Part shown: positions 23,641 to 31,901 of the stretch, piece after piece
How the letters are laid out: each line of letters opens with the position of its first letter
Position numbering within the stretch: the first letter of the stretch is position 1
Position numbers and translations under genes: made by a program
Assembly (NCBI GenBank): GCA_036496025.1
Contig: DASXLW010000135.1
Location: forward strand, 1-38,532
Source: PALSA-505 sp036496025
GTDB taxonomy: Bacteria; Actinomycetota; Actinomycetes; Streptosporangiales; Streptosporangiaceae
DNA: 38,532 bases
Reading direction: 5' to 3'
Notes under the pieces: generated by a model
What the model was told of the DNA's origin: nothing
Databases searched by the model: none
The model's input: only the letters and a program-made list of their open reading frames with translations

Positions 23641-24045
23641 TCACCGTTCCCCGTCCGGTTCGACGTATAGCACCTTCATCCGGGCCGTCGTGACCGCCTG
23701 GCCGATGCTCCAGGCCAGGATGCAGACGATGGCGGTGAAACCGAAGAGCTTGGAGTTGAACGCGGTCGTCCCGGCGAAGCGCGCGACCAGGAAGGCGAGC
23801 ACCAGGATCTTCACGATGAAGGTACCGATCGCGGTGATCATCATCGCCTGGGGGCTCACCCGCGCCGCCCGGCTGACCGCGACCACGCTGATGCCGAAGA
23901 AGATCGCGACCAGCGCCACCCCCAGCAGCGCCCCGATCAGGCCCTTCGTACCGCCCAAGACCGTGCACAACACAACCATGACCGCGGCGGCGACGGCCGT
24001 GAAAACGGCTGACCGCCTGAGGACCCGGCCATAGTTCGGATGCAT
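23641..24045 (-). CDS. atpI: AtpI-like ATP synthase assembly/accessory membrane protein
   Basis: The protein has 134 residues and four predicted hydrophobic helices (about 12-27, 33-58, 66-88, 97-112). It begins with a short basic segment (YGRVLRRSAVF) and ends with polar residues (VEPDGER). It is the first gene of the atp operon; mycobacteria have a similar small membrane protein at this spot (Rv1303). AtpI acts as a chaperone for c-ring assembly in other bacteria; that role is inferred here. It lies downstream of the predicted operon promoter and CRP-like site. Confidence 0.75.
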   Translation of the reverse strand: MHPNYGRVLRRSAVFTAVAAAVMVVLCTVLGGTKGLIGALLGVALVAIFFGISVVAVSRAARVSPQAMMITAIGTFIVKILVLAFLVARFAGTTAFNSKLFGFTAIVCILAWSIGQAVTTARMKVLYVEPDGER

Positions 24046-24176
24046 CTAAGTAACCCCGTGAAGCTCGACGGGCGGAGGGGAGGCCGCCGGGTGTCCCGGC
24101 GGGACAGGCCCCGCGCGGAACGAGAACCAGTCGGCGCGCCACGCACCGCAGTGCGGACGCTCCGCCAGGTTACAGA

Positions 24177-24233
24177 ACCGTATCACTGACCCCACACTCA
24201 CCCTCGATTTGCTTGCATGTGAAAGATATCACA
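24177..24233 (-). promoter_or_regulatory. Predicted atp operon promoter region with a CRP/GlxR-type site
   Basis: TGTGAAAGATATCACA (24218-24233) matches the TGTGA-N6-TCACA consensus of CRP-family proteins perfectly. A minus-strand TACGGT (24177-24182) could be the -10 box, which puts the palindrome about 55 bases upstream of the start of transcription, in the range for activation. The wecA stop is at 24324, so the site lies in the gap before atpI. Confidence 0.55.
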
Positions 24234-24323
24234 AGCTCCTTGGCACAGTCTTTACCCGGGGTCGTCCACCCGAATCTGAGCCCGCTACCAGGGCATTCGG
24301 TGCAGGCGAGAGCGCTGTCGCGA

Positions 24324-25778
24324 TCAAGGAGGCGAGCCGGTGCCGGGGTGACCGCGGGGGACGGCGGGGCGGTTGCCGGGGGCGGCGGAGCGGCTGCCGG
24401 GCGCGGCGGGGCGGCTGCCGGGCGCAGCGGAGCGGTCGGCACCAGGGGGATCGAGGCGATCGGCACCGGGACGCACGGGAGCGCCGGCATCGGGGCTCAC
24501 GGGGCGGGCGGCATCGGGACGGGCCGGACGGCCGGCATCGGAAGCAGGAGGCCAGCCGGGAACCGTCGCCGCGCCCGCCGTACCAGGAGACCCGACCGGC
24601 ACCGCCGGGCCCGCGGCCGTCGTCCCCGCCGCGTTCACCACCAGCGGCCCGGCCGCGCCGCCCACCGCGGGCCGGACCCGGCGATGCGGCCGCAGCCTGG
24701 GCACCGAGACCAGCAGCAGGATCAGCATGCCCGCCAGCGTCACGCCCGCCAGGATCAGCAGCTTGGTCCGCACCACAGACAGCGAGACCACCGTGACCGC
24801 GAACAGCGCGGCCCACAGGTACATGATCAGCACGCTCTTGCGGTGCGAGTGCCCGATGTTCAGCAGCCGGTGGTGCAGGTGCTTCTTGTCCGGCGCGAAA
24901 GGAGATTGCCCCGCCCTGGTCCGCCTGGCCACCGCGAGCAGCAGATCCGCGTACGGGATGATGAAGATCGCGGCGGGCAGCAGGATCGGCAGGATGGTGG
25001 GGAACCGGTTCAGCGTGTTCTTCAGGATGCTGGGGTCCAGCGTCGCCGTGCTGGAAATCGGCCCGTAGGCGAGCAGCAACCCGAGCAGCATGGCCCCGGT
25101 GTCCCCCATGAATATGCGCGCCGGGTAGAAGTTGTGCGGCAGGAACCCGAGGCACATGCCGGCCAGGATCGCCGACACGAGCGCCGGGAGCGACTGCGTG
25201 GACGCGCCCGCCACCCGCACCAGCGTGTATGAGTAGGCGAAGAACGCCAGCGCCGAGATGCCGACGATCCCGGCGGCCAGCCCGTCCAGGCCGTCGATGA
25301 AGTTCACCGCGTTGATCGTGACCACCACGAGCAGGATGGTCACGACCAGGGCCTGGTTCGGCGACAGCACGATCACGTTGCCGTTGGGGCTCGGGATCCA
25401 GGACAGCTCGGTCCCGCTCCACACCAGGATGGCGCCGGCGGCGACCTGGCCCGCCAGCTTGCTGAGCGCGCTCATCCCCCACCGGTCGTCCACGATGCCC
25501 ATGACCACGAGCAGCCCGCCGGCCAGCAGCAGTCCCCGGTTCACTCCGGTGCCGCTGATCACCCCGCGCAGATAGCTGAGCTGGTTGGCCAGCAGCAGGG
25601 CGGCGGCCAGCCCGCCGTACATGGCCAGGCCGCCGAGCAGCGGCGTGCGGATCACGTGCACGTCCCGGTCGCGGGGAGCGTGCATGGCCCCGGTCGCGAT
25701 CGCGATGCGCCGCACCAGCGGGGTCAGCAGGTAGGTCACCGCCGCGGCGGCGAGGAGCGTGAGTATGTACTCGCGCAC
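24324..25778 (-). CDS. wecA: WecA/TagO/MraY-like phosphoglycosyltransferase
   Basis: The protein has 484 residues and about ten transmembrane helices. The family links a sugar-1-phosphate (usually GlcNAc-1-P) to decaprenyl/undecaprenyl phosphate to start arabinogalactan or teichoic-acid type polymers. Key motifs are VMGIVDDRWG, NAVNFIDGLDGLAAG, FMGDTGAM and HHRLLNIGHSHR. The last about 125 residues are a Pro/Ala/Arg-rich cytoplasmic tail with tandem repeats and no family counterpart I know. It starts with GTG. In mycobacteria the same gene (Rv1302) also lies between the Sua5 gene and the atp operon. The exact sugar donor is inferred. Confidence 0.9.
   Translation of the reverse strand: MREYILTLLAAAAVTYLLTPLVRRIAIATGAMHAPRDRDVHVIRTPLLGGLAMYGGLAAALLLANQLSYLRGVISGTGVNRGLLLAGGLLVVMGIVDDRWGMSALSKLAGQVAAGAILVWSGTELSWIPSPNGNVIVLSPNQALVVTILLVVVTINAVNFIDGLDGLAAGIVGISALAFFAYSYTLVRVAGASTQSLPALVSAILAGMCLGFLPHNFYPARIFMGDTGAMLLGLLLAYGPISSTATLDPSILKNTLNRFPTILPILLPAAIFIIPYADLLLAVARRTRAGQSPFAPDKKHLHHRLLNIGHSHRKSVLIMYLWAALFAVTVVSLSVVRTKLLILAGVTLAGMLILLLVSVPRLRPHRRVRPAVGGAAGPLVVNAAGTTAAGPAVPVGSPGTAGAATVPGWPPASDAGRPARPDAARPVSPDAGAPVRPGADRLDPPGADRSAAPGSRPAAPGSRSAAPGNRPAVPRGHPGTGSPP
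24371..24433. repeat. 21-bp tandem repeat (3 units) in the wecA tail
   Basis: Three 21-base units (GGCTGCCGGGCGC(G/A)GCGG(G/A)GC type) encode repeated APGSRPA-like heptads in the C-terminal tail. The repeats remain in frame. Confidence 0.75.
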
Positions 25779-25802
25779 GTGCTCAGCCCCCGAGACCCGG
25801 GG

Positions 25803-26753
25803 TCATGGCGATTCCCGCCGTTCGCCCGGCGCGTGGTCCGCGGCGAAGTCGCCGCCCGGGGCGGAGGGCCTGCCGGCGCCGGGAGACTCGTCCGCCGCTG
25901 ACGCCGGCGCGGTGCCCGGGGCCATCGGAGCGCTGCCCGGGGCCATCGGATAGGCGTCGGAGATTTCCACGTTCTCCGGGGGCTCGGCGGCCTCGAAGTC
26001 GTCCGCGGCCTCGAAGTCGTCTGCGGTCTCGAAGTCGTCTGCGGCCTCGAAGTCGTCTGCGGCCTCGAAGGTGCCGGTCTCCTCGGAGGGCCCCGCGTCC
26101 TGCGCGGGCTCGGGGCCGGTGGATACGAAGGACACCGCGTTCAGCTCGTCGACCGGGACCGCCCCGGCCCGCAGCAGCTTGGGTATCACCCCGGTCAGAT
26201 CGACGATCGTGGACGGCACGCCGCCGGTGGCAGGCCCGTCGTCCAGGAACACGGCCACCGTGTCGCCGAGCTGGTCTACGGCCTCGTCCACGGTGGTGGC
26301 GGCGGGCATACCAGAGACATTAGCGCTGCTCACCGCCAGCGGCCCGGTCTCCTTGAGCAGGTCAAGAGCCACCGGGTGCAACGGCATCCGGATCGCCACC
26401 GTGCCCCTGGTGTCGCCCAGGTCCCAGCTCAGCATGCGCTGGGCCCGGCACACCAGCGTGAGCCCGCCCGGCCAGAACTCAGCGATCAGGTCCCGGCCGG
26501 CGTCGCTGAGCTCTTCGACCAGCGCGGTCGCCGCGCGGACGGTCCCGACCAGCACCGGAGGCGGCATGTCCCGGCCGCGCTGCTTGGCGGCCAGCAGGCT
26601 GGTGATCGCGGCGGGCGAGAAAGCCTCCGCGCCGATGCCGTAGACCGTATCGGTGGGCAGCACGATGAGTTCGCCGCGGCGCACCGCCTCGACGGCGGCC
26701 TTCAGGCCTGCCGCGCGCTGCTCAGGGTCGGAGCAGTCGTAGCGGTCGCTCAT
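25803..26753 (-). CDS. tsaC: L-threonylcarbamoyladenylate synthase (TsaC/Sua5)
   Basis: The protein has 316 residues. It makes threonylcarbamoyl-AMP from Thr, bicarbonate and ATP, the first step of the tRNA t6A37 modification. The catalytic core (about 1-210) has PTDTVYGIG near 33-41 and the SSANVSG motif. The C-terminal third is an added acidic region with FEAADD-type repeats, then an Ala/Pro-rich tail; it is not the Sua5 domain. The ATG at 26753 overlaps the prmC stop as ATGA, so translation is coupled. The gene lies between prmC and wecA. Confidence 0.93.
   Translation of the reverse strand: MSDRYDCSDPEQRAAGLKAAVEAVRRGELIVLPTDTVYGIGAEAFSPAAITSLLAAKQRGRDMPPPVLVGTVRAATALVEELSDAGRDLIAEFWPGGLTLVCRAQRMLSWDLGDTRGTVAIRMPLHPVALDLLKETGPLAVSSANVSGMPAATTVDEAVDQLGDTVAVFLDDGPATGGVPSTIVDLTGVIPKLLRAGAVPVDELNAVSFVSTGPEPAQDAGPSEETGTFEAADDFEAADDFETADDFEAADDFEAAEPPENVEISDAYPMAPGSAPMAPGTAPASAADESPGAGRPSAPGGDFAADHAPGERRESP
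25990..26072. repeat. 18-bp tandem repeat (about 4.5 units) in the tsaC tail
   Basis: Units such as GCCTCGAAGTCGTCTGCG repeat head to tail from 25990. They encode the six-residue unit (A)ADDFE in the acidic C-terminal region of TsaC. Only one or two bases differ between units. Confidence 0.85.
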
Positions 26754-27628
26754 GGCTGCCCATCCTGCCATCCCCGCACGGCCGTGACGAACCTGTCGCG
26801 GCCGGCCAGGTCGTGGTGTTGCGTGATGTCCAGCCAGCCCTCGCTGGACGCGAACACCGCGCGGACGGCCGCGCCCTGGGGGGCACCGTGCTCGACCGCC
26901 ACCCGTCCGCCCGGCCGCAGCAACCGCCGGGCCGCCCGCTGCACCGCCCGGATCGCGTCCAGGCCGTCGGCACCGCTCCACAGGGCGGACGGCGGGTCGT
27001 ACTCGCCCACCTCGGGCGGCACGGCCGCACCCAGCGGGATGTACGGCGGGTTGCTGATGACGAGGTCGGCGGTGCCGTCGAGGTCACCCAGGGCGGTAGC
27101 CAGGTCGGCGCCAGCCAGCCGCACCCGCCGTCCCGGGCCTGGGTCGCGGTCGCGGTAAGCGGCGGCGTTCCGCTCGGCGTAGGTCAGGGCCAGCGGATCG
27201 GCTTCGACGGCGTGCACCTGGGCGCCGGGCACTTCGAGCGCGATGGACAGCGCTATCGCGCCCGAGCCGGTGCCCAGGTCGACGACCACCGGCTCGGCCA
27301 CGTCCGTCTCGCGGAGCCGGTCGATGGCCCAGCCGGTCATTACTTCAGTCTCCGGGCGCGGCGCGAACACGCCGGGGCCGATGCTGAGCTCGAGATGCCG
27401 GAAATGCGCGACCCCGGTGATGTGCTGCAGTGGCTCGCGCGCGGCGCGGCGGTCCACCGCCTGCCAGAACCGTACGTCGAACGCGCCGTCGGGAACCGTG
27501 TGCAGTTCGCCACGGCGCACCCCGTGCACGTGCGCGGCGATCAGCTCGGCGTCGGCTCGCGGTGACTCGACCTCCGCCTCGGCCAGCCGGGCCGTAGCGC
27601 GCCTGATCTCGTCGAGCAGCAGGTTCAC
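26750..27628 (-). CDS. prmC: Peptide chain release factor N5-glutamine methyltransferase
   Basis: The protein has 292 residues. It methylates the Gln of the GGQ motif in release factors, using SAM, to speed termination. DLGTGSG at 117-123 binds SAM and NPPY at 193-196 holds the substrate glutamine. The N-terminal helical domain (1-70) binds the release factor. The GTG start overlaps the prfA stop (GTGA), and its own stop overlaps the tsaC start (ATGA). The enzyme thus lies next to its substrate's gene. Confidence 0.95.
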   Translation of the reverse strand: MNLLLDEIRRATARLAEAEVESPRADAELIAAHVHGVRRGELHTVPDGAFDVRFWQAVDRRAAREPLQHITGVAHFRHLELSIGPGVFAPRPETEVMTGWAIDRLRETDVAEPVVVDLGTGSGAIALSIALEVPGAQVHAVEADPLALTYAERNAAAYRDRDPGPGRRVRLAGADLATALGDLDGTADLVISNPPYIPLGAAVPPEVGEYDPPSALWSGADGLDAIRAVQRAARRLLRPGGRVAVEHGAPQGAAVRAVFASSEGWLDITQHHDLAGRDRFVTAVRGWQDGQP

Positions 27629-28713
27629 CCGGCGCGCTCCCGCTGGCGGGTCTCGCCATTGGTCCGCGCGGTCATGTCCGCCTCGGTGAGCGCGCTGATC
27701 ACGCCGTCCAGGGCGCCGTCGAGAACCTGGTCGAGGTTATAGGCCTTGTAGCCGATCCGGTGATCGGCGATCCGGTTCTCGGGGAAGTTGTAGGTGCGGA
27801 TGCGCTCCGAACGGTCCACCGTGCGTACCTGGTCACGGCGCTGCGCGGCCGCCTGCGCGTCGGCTTCCTGCTGGGCCTGGGCCAGCAGCCGGGCCCGCAG
27901 GATGCGCATGGCCTGCTCCCGGTTCTGCAGTTGGCTCTTCTCGTTCTGGCAGGAGACGACGATCCCGGTGGGCAGGTGTGTGATCCGCACAGCCGAGTCC
28001 GTGGTGTTCACGCTCTGGCCGCCGGGCCCGGAGGACCGGAACACGTCCACCCGGATGTCGTTCGGGTCGATCTGCACATCGACCGGGTTGGCTTCCGGCA
28101 TGACCAGCACGCCAGCGGCCGAGGTGTGGATGCGCCCCTGAGACTCGGTCACAGGCACCCGCTGCACGCGGTGCACGCCGCCTTCGTACTTCAGCCGCGA
28201 CCAGACCCCCGGCCCGGCGTGGCTGGCACGGGACTTGACCGCGACCGTCGCGTCCTTGTACCCGCCGAGCCCGGTCATGGCGGAGTCGAGTATCTCGGTC
28301 TTCCACCCCTGCCGCTCGGCGTACCGCAGGTACATCCGCAGCAGGTCGCCGGCGAACAGCGCAGACTCCTCGCCGCCCTCCCCCGCCTTGACCTCCAGGA
28401 TCACGTCCCGGCCGTCGTTGGGGTCCTTGGGCGCCAGCAGCTCGGTCAGCCGCTGCTCAAGCTCGGCCTTGTGCTGACCGAGCTCCTCCGCCTCGGCCGC
28501 GAACGACGGATCATCAGCGCCCAGTTCGCGCGCAGCCGTTTCGTCCGCGGCGGTGCGCTGCCACTCCTGATAGGCGTGTACCAGCGGGCTGAGCTCTGCA
28601 TAACGCTTCCCCAGCGCGCGGGCTCGCTCCTGATCGGCGTGCACCCCCGGATCGGCCAGCGCCTTCTCCAGCTCCGCGTACTCGGTTACGAGCCCGCCGA
28701 GCCTGTCAAACAC
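27625..28713 (-). CDS. prfA: Peptide chain release factor 1
   Basis: The protein has 362 residues. RF1 recognises UAA and UAG and releases the peptide on the ribosome. The stop-codon recognition element PVT is at 187-189 and the catalytic GGQ at 231-233. The GTG at 28713 has AGGAGG 6 bases upstream and gives the normal N-terminus (FDRLGGLV); a longer frame reaches 28761. It overlaps prmC by 4 bases. Confidence 0.96.
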   Translation of the reverse strand: MFDRLGGLVTEYAELEKALADPGVHADQERARALGKRYAELSPLVHAYQEWQRTAADETAARELGADDPSFAAEAEELGQHKAELEQRLTELLAPKDPNDGRDVILEVKAGEGGEESALFAGDLLRMYLRYAERQGWKTEILDSAMTGLGGYKDATVAVKSRASHAGPGVWSRLKYEGGVHRVQRVPVTESQGRIHTSAAGVLVMPEANPVDVQIDPNDIRVDVFRSSGPGGQSVNTTDSAVRITHLPTGIVVSCQNEKSQLQNREQAMRILRARLLAQAQQEADAQAAAQRRDQVRTVDRSERIRTYNFPENRIADHRIGYKAYNLDQVLDGALDGVISALTEADMTARTNGETRQRERAG

Positions 28714-28841
28714 TGCAATCCTCCTGGATACGAGCGTGGATAGTACCGCTCCTGCGCGCACGTTGGGCGCGGGAGTCCCGGTCGATCCCGCGCCGTTCGG
28801 CTCTGCCGTCAGGCGCGGGGTCGAGTGGTACTCTCGCGGCG

Positions 28842-29063
28842 CTACTTGCCGCCCGTGTCCTTCTTGGCGTAACGGCGCTCGAACCGGGCGACGCGACCGC
28901 CGGTGTCGAGGATCTTCTGCTTGCCCGTGTAGAACGGGTGGCAGCTGGAGCAGATGTCGGCGTGGATCTCGCCGCCGGGCGCCGTGCTCCGGGTGACAAA
29001 GCTGTTGCCGCAGGTACAGGTCACCTTGGTGACCACGTACGCGGGGTGAATGTCAGGCTTCAT
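28842..29063 (-). CDS. rpmE: 50S ribosomal protein bL31, zinc (C+) type
   Basis: The protein has 73 residues. The four Cys residues of CTCGNS and CSSCH would bind zinc, marking the C+ form. In many actinobacteria a zinc-independent paralogue replaces it under zinc limitation. The ATG at 29063 has AGGAGA 7 bases upstream; the longer frame to 29180 has no such site. It lies between rho and prfA, the usual place. Confidence 0.95.
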   Translation of the reverse strand: MKPDIHPAYVVTKVTCTCGNSFVTRSTAPGGEIHADICSSCHPFYTGKQKILDTGGRVARFERRYAKKDTGGK

Positions 29064-29239
29064 GTGAAGTCTCCTGGCTCGGGCGGCAGCCGGGTCGCCA
29101 GCCGTCTGTCCGCGATCGGCCGGGCGCTGGGTCGCCGGGCCGCTGACCGCGAGGCCGACTGGCGTGAACCGGCACCGCAAACTCGGTCCCAGTGTGCCAG
29201 ACAGTGGAACGTGTCACGTCCCCCGCTGATTCCCGAAAG

Positions 29240-31351
29240 TTACTGGTTGAGGGTGGTCTTCTGGACCTGAAGCAGGAACTCCGCGTTGCTCCTGGTCTCC
29301 TTCATCTTGTCCATGAGCACCTCGAGCGCCTGCTGCGGCTCGAGCGCGTGCAGCACCCGGCGGAGCTGCCAGACGATCTTAAGCTCCTCCGGGGACATGA
29401 GCAGTTCTTCCTTCCGGGTGCCGGAAGCATCCACGTCCACCGCGGGGAAGATCCGCTTCTCGGCGAGCTCGCGGCGCAGCCGCAGCTCCATGTTCCCGGT
29501 GCCCTTGAACTCCTCGAAGATGACCTCGTCCGCCCGCGACCCGGTCTCGATCAGGGCGGTGGCCAGGATCGTGATCGAGCCGCCGTGCTCGATGTTGCGG
29601 GCCGCGCCGAAGAACCGCTTCGGCGGGTACAGGGCAGTGGAGTCCACGCCGCCGGACATGATCCGGCCGCTGGCCGGCGCGGCCAGGTTGTAGGCGCGGC
29701 CGAGGCGGGTGATCGAGTCAAGCAGCACCACCACGTCGTGGCCCATCTCGGCCAGCCGCTTGGCCCGCTCGATGCCGAGCTCGGCGACCGTGGTGTGGTC
29801 GTCGGCCGGGCGGTCGAAGGTGGAGTAGACCACCTCGCCCTTGACCGACCGCTGCATGTCGGTGACCTCCTCAGGCCGCTCGTCCACCAGGACGACCATG
29901 AGGTGGCACTCCGGGTTGTTCTTGGTGATCGCGTTCGCAATCGCCTGCATGATCAGCGTCTTGCCCGCCTTGGACGGGGACACGATGAGCCCCCGCTGGC
30001 CCTTGCCGATCGGGGCGATCAGGTCGATGATCCGCGTGGTCATGTTGCCCGGATCGGTCTCCAGCCGCAGCCGCTCCTGCGGGTACAGCGGCACGAGCTT
30101 GGAGAAATCGGCGCGATCACGGGCCTGCTCCGGCTCAAGGCCGTTGACCTTGTCGAGCCGGACGAGCGCGTTGAACTTCTCCCTGCGCTCGCCTTCCCGT
30201 GGCTGGCGCACCGCGCCCTCGATCACGTCGCCCTTGCGCAGGCCGTGCCTGCGGACCTGGGACAGGGACACGTACACGTCGTTCGGGCCGGGAAGGTAGC
30301 CGGTGGTCCGGACGAACGCGTAATTGTCCAGCACGTCGAGGATCCCGGCGATCGGGATGAGCACGTCGTCCTCGGCGATGACCGGCTCGGCGTCGCCGGG
30401 GCGCTCGCCGCGGCGCTGCCGGTTGCGGTTGCGGAACCGGTCCCGGTTGCGGCGGCGGCTCTGGCCCTCGCCGTCATCATCGCCCCGGCCTCCGCCGCCC
30501 TGCTGGTCAGCGGACTGGCCGCGGCCGGCGTTCGAGCCGGAATCGGAGGCCTGGTCGCGGCGCTGGTCGCCGCCGCCCTGGTCGCGGCGCTGGTCGCCAG
30601 CCGCGTCACCACCGCGGGGGCGGCCCTGGTCCTGGCGGCCGTTGCGACGGCGCCGGTCACCGCGCTGGCCGTCCCCTGACGACCTGCCGTCGTCGTTCCG
30701 GTTGCCCGCCTGCTGACGTCCCGAGTCCGGCTGGCCGCCGGTGACGGGGGCCGCGTCGGCTCGGTCGAACGGCAGTTGCTGGCCGTCGGTGGCCGGTGCG
30801 GAAGCGGCCGGGGCGCCGAGGCCGCCGGGCTGCGCGCCGTCGCCGATACCGCCGGATTGCGCGCTGCCGGAGCCCAGGCCCTGGCCCGAGCCGACTCGCG
30901 CTGAAGGGTCAGATTCCATGGTGTCTCGCTCAAGGTGACGGGGAGCGCCGGCTCCCGCGGGCGCGCCTCGCTTCGTCGAGTTGTCCTGTCGCGTACCGGG
31001 CTGCGCCTGCGCCGTGGCCGCCACGGCCGCGCCACCCTGCCGTTCCTGGATCGCCGAGATGAGCTCGCCCTTGCGCATCCGGCCGGTTCCCTTGATGCCC
31101 ATCGACTGCGCCATCTGCTGCAGCTCGGGCAGCAGCTTCGAGGCAAGCCCGCCGCCGCCGCGCCGCGATCTGCCATCCCCGGCGGCCAGAACAGGCGCCG
31201 CGGCACTCGCGACCCCGTCCGGGCCCGCCGACGTGGCGTTCGCGGCATCCGGGGCAGCGACCCCGCCCGGGCCACCGCTCGCCCCGGACGGGACGTTGGC
31301 CGAGGGGACGGCGTCGTGCGAGCTGGTGAGGAATTCGGTGGTATCGCTCAC
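29240..31351 (-). CDS. rho: Transcription termination factor Rho
   Basis: The protein has 703 residues. This RNA-dependent ATPase/helicase ends transcription at Rho sites. The N-terminal Rho_N helical domain is at about 70-105 (LLPELQQMAQSMGIKGTGRMRKGELI). A low-complexity insertion of about 215 residues rich in Arg, Asp, Gln and Gly follows. The RNA-binding cold-shock domain starts near 335 (LDVLDNYAFVRTTGYLPG). The P-loop SPSKAGKT is at 458-465. Long insertions are typical of actinobacterial Rho and may bind RNA. The GTG at 31351 overlaps the stop of a 35-codon upstream ORF. The mRNA leader appears to be about 415 bases long. Confidence 0.95.
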   Translation of the reverse strand: MSDTTEFLTSSHDAVPSANVPSGASGGPGGVAAPDAANATSAGPDGVASAAAPVLAAGDGRSRRGGGGLASKLLPELQQMAQSMGIKGTGRMRKGELISAIQERQGGAAVAATAQAQPGTRQDNSTKRGAPAGAGAPRHLERDTMESDPSARVGSGQGLGSGSAQSGGIGDGAQPGGLGAPAASAPATDGQQLPFDRADAAPVTGGQPDSGRQQAGNRNDDGRSSGDGQRGDRRRRNGRQDQGRPRGGDAAGDQRRDQGGGDQRRDQASDSGSNAGRGQSADQQGGGGRGDDDGEGQSRRRNRDRFRNRNRQRRGERPGDAEPVIAEDDVLIPIAGILDVLDNYAFVRTTGYLPGPNDVYVSLSQVRRHGLRKGDVIEGAVRQPREGERREKFNALVRLDKVNGLEPEQARDRADFSKLVPLYPQERLRLETDPGNMTTRIIDLIAPIGKGQRGLIVSPSKAGKTLIMQAIANAITKNNPECHLMVVLVDERPEEVTDMQRSVKGEVVYSTFDRPADDHTTVAELGIERAKRLAEMGHDVVVLLDSITRLGRAYNLAAPASGRIMSGGVDSTALYPPKRFFGAARNIEHGGSITILATALIETGSRADEVIFEEFKGTGNMELRLRRELAEKRIFPAVDVDASGTRKEELLMSPEELKIVWQLRRVLHALEPQQALEVLMDKMKETRSNAEFLLQVQKTTLNQ
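30551..30604. repeat. 27-bp duplicated unit in the Rho insertion
   Basis: A 27-base segment starting CTGGTCGCGGCGCTGGTCGC occurs twice in tandem. It encodes nine-residue units (GDQRRDQGG type) in the low-complexity region of Rho. Confidence 0.7.
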
Positions 31352-31455
31352 AAGGGATCCTTCCAGGGGCGGGCGTCGGCGCCGCCGACGACCGGTGGGC
31401 CCGGTTTCGCGGCCTGGCGGCTTTGCCAGGCCAAGGTTCTGTATTTGTCCGCCAT
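31348..31455 (-). CDS. Upstream ORF translationally coupled to rho (35 residues)
   Basis: The ATG at 31455 has GGGAGA about 7 bases upstream. The frame begins MADKYRTLAWQSRQAAKPG and ends in TGA, overlapping the rho GTG start as GTGA. Rho's own Shine-Dalgarno (GGAAGGA) lies inside it. A perfect 8-bp hairpin (GGCCTGGC/GCCAGGCC, 31411-31432) is within the ORF. The overlap suggests that translation of rho depends on, or is tuned by, this ORF. The peptide has no family I recognise. A longer in-frame reading to 31641 lacks a good ribosome site. Confidence 0.55.
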   Translation of the reverse strand: MADKYRTLAWQSRQAAKPGPPVVGGADARPWKDPL

Positions 31456-31901
31456 CAGCACGTTCTCCCAGCGCCGGGCCATCGCACGCTCACGCGCCAC
31501 CGAGGTCCCGTCACCAGGGCAGACTCGCGCTGCATCCAGATGAGGGGGCGTCATCGGTGCTCGGCTTCGCTGACCCGAGCCACCGTTCGGTTCCCCCGGA
31601 CCCCAGCTTCCGCTCGATCGGCCAGGCTGCCTCCAGGCCACGCTGGGTATGGAGGAAGATTAAACGACCGAAGCGATAACGGGGTGCCGCAGTCCGGAAG
31701 CGACTTCGTGGACCGGGCAACAAGGAACTGGCGAGCACCTGTTCCCATGTCGGGGCATCTGGTGCGGTACCCAGCCTAACACCAAGAGAGCCCACAGCAT
31801 TCCCTTAGAGCGGTCCATGTTCTGCGAACGAGATCCCGGCAGCCCGGCAAGGCGTGGCTAGCATGGCCTGCGTGAGCTCGCTGAAGCGAACTTTGCGCAG
31901 G
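31456..31901 (-). promoter_or_regulatory. rho promoter and long 5' leader
   Basis: The extended -10 TGTTAGGCT (TAGGCT at plus-strand 31773-31778) is a strong actinobacterial-type promoter element on the minus strand; transcription would begin near 31766. The leader then runs about 415 bases to rho. It holds a stem with one bulge at 31555-31585 (CGGT-GCTCGG type). Short open frames here have no clear protein. Long leaders of rho are known sites of autogenous control in other bacteria; that role is inferred here. Confidence 0.5.
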
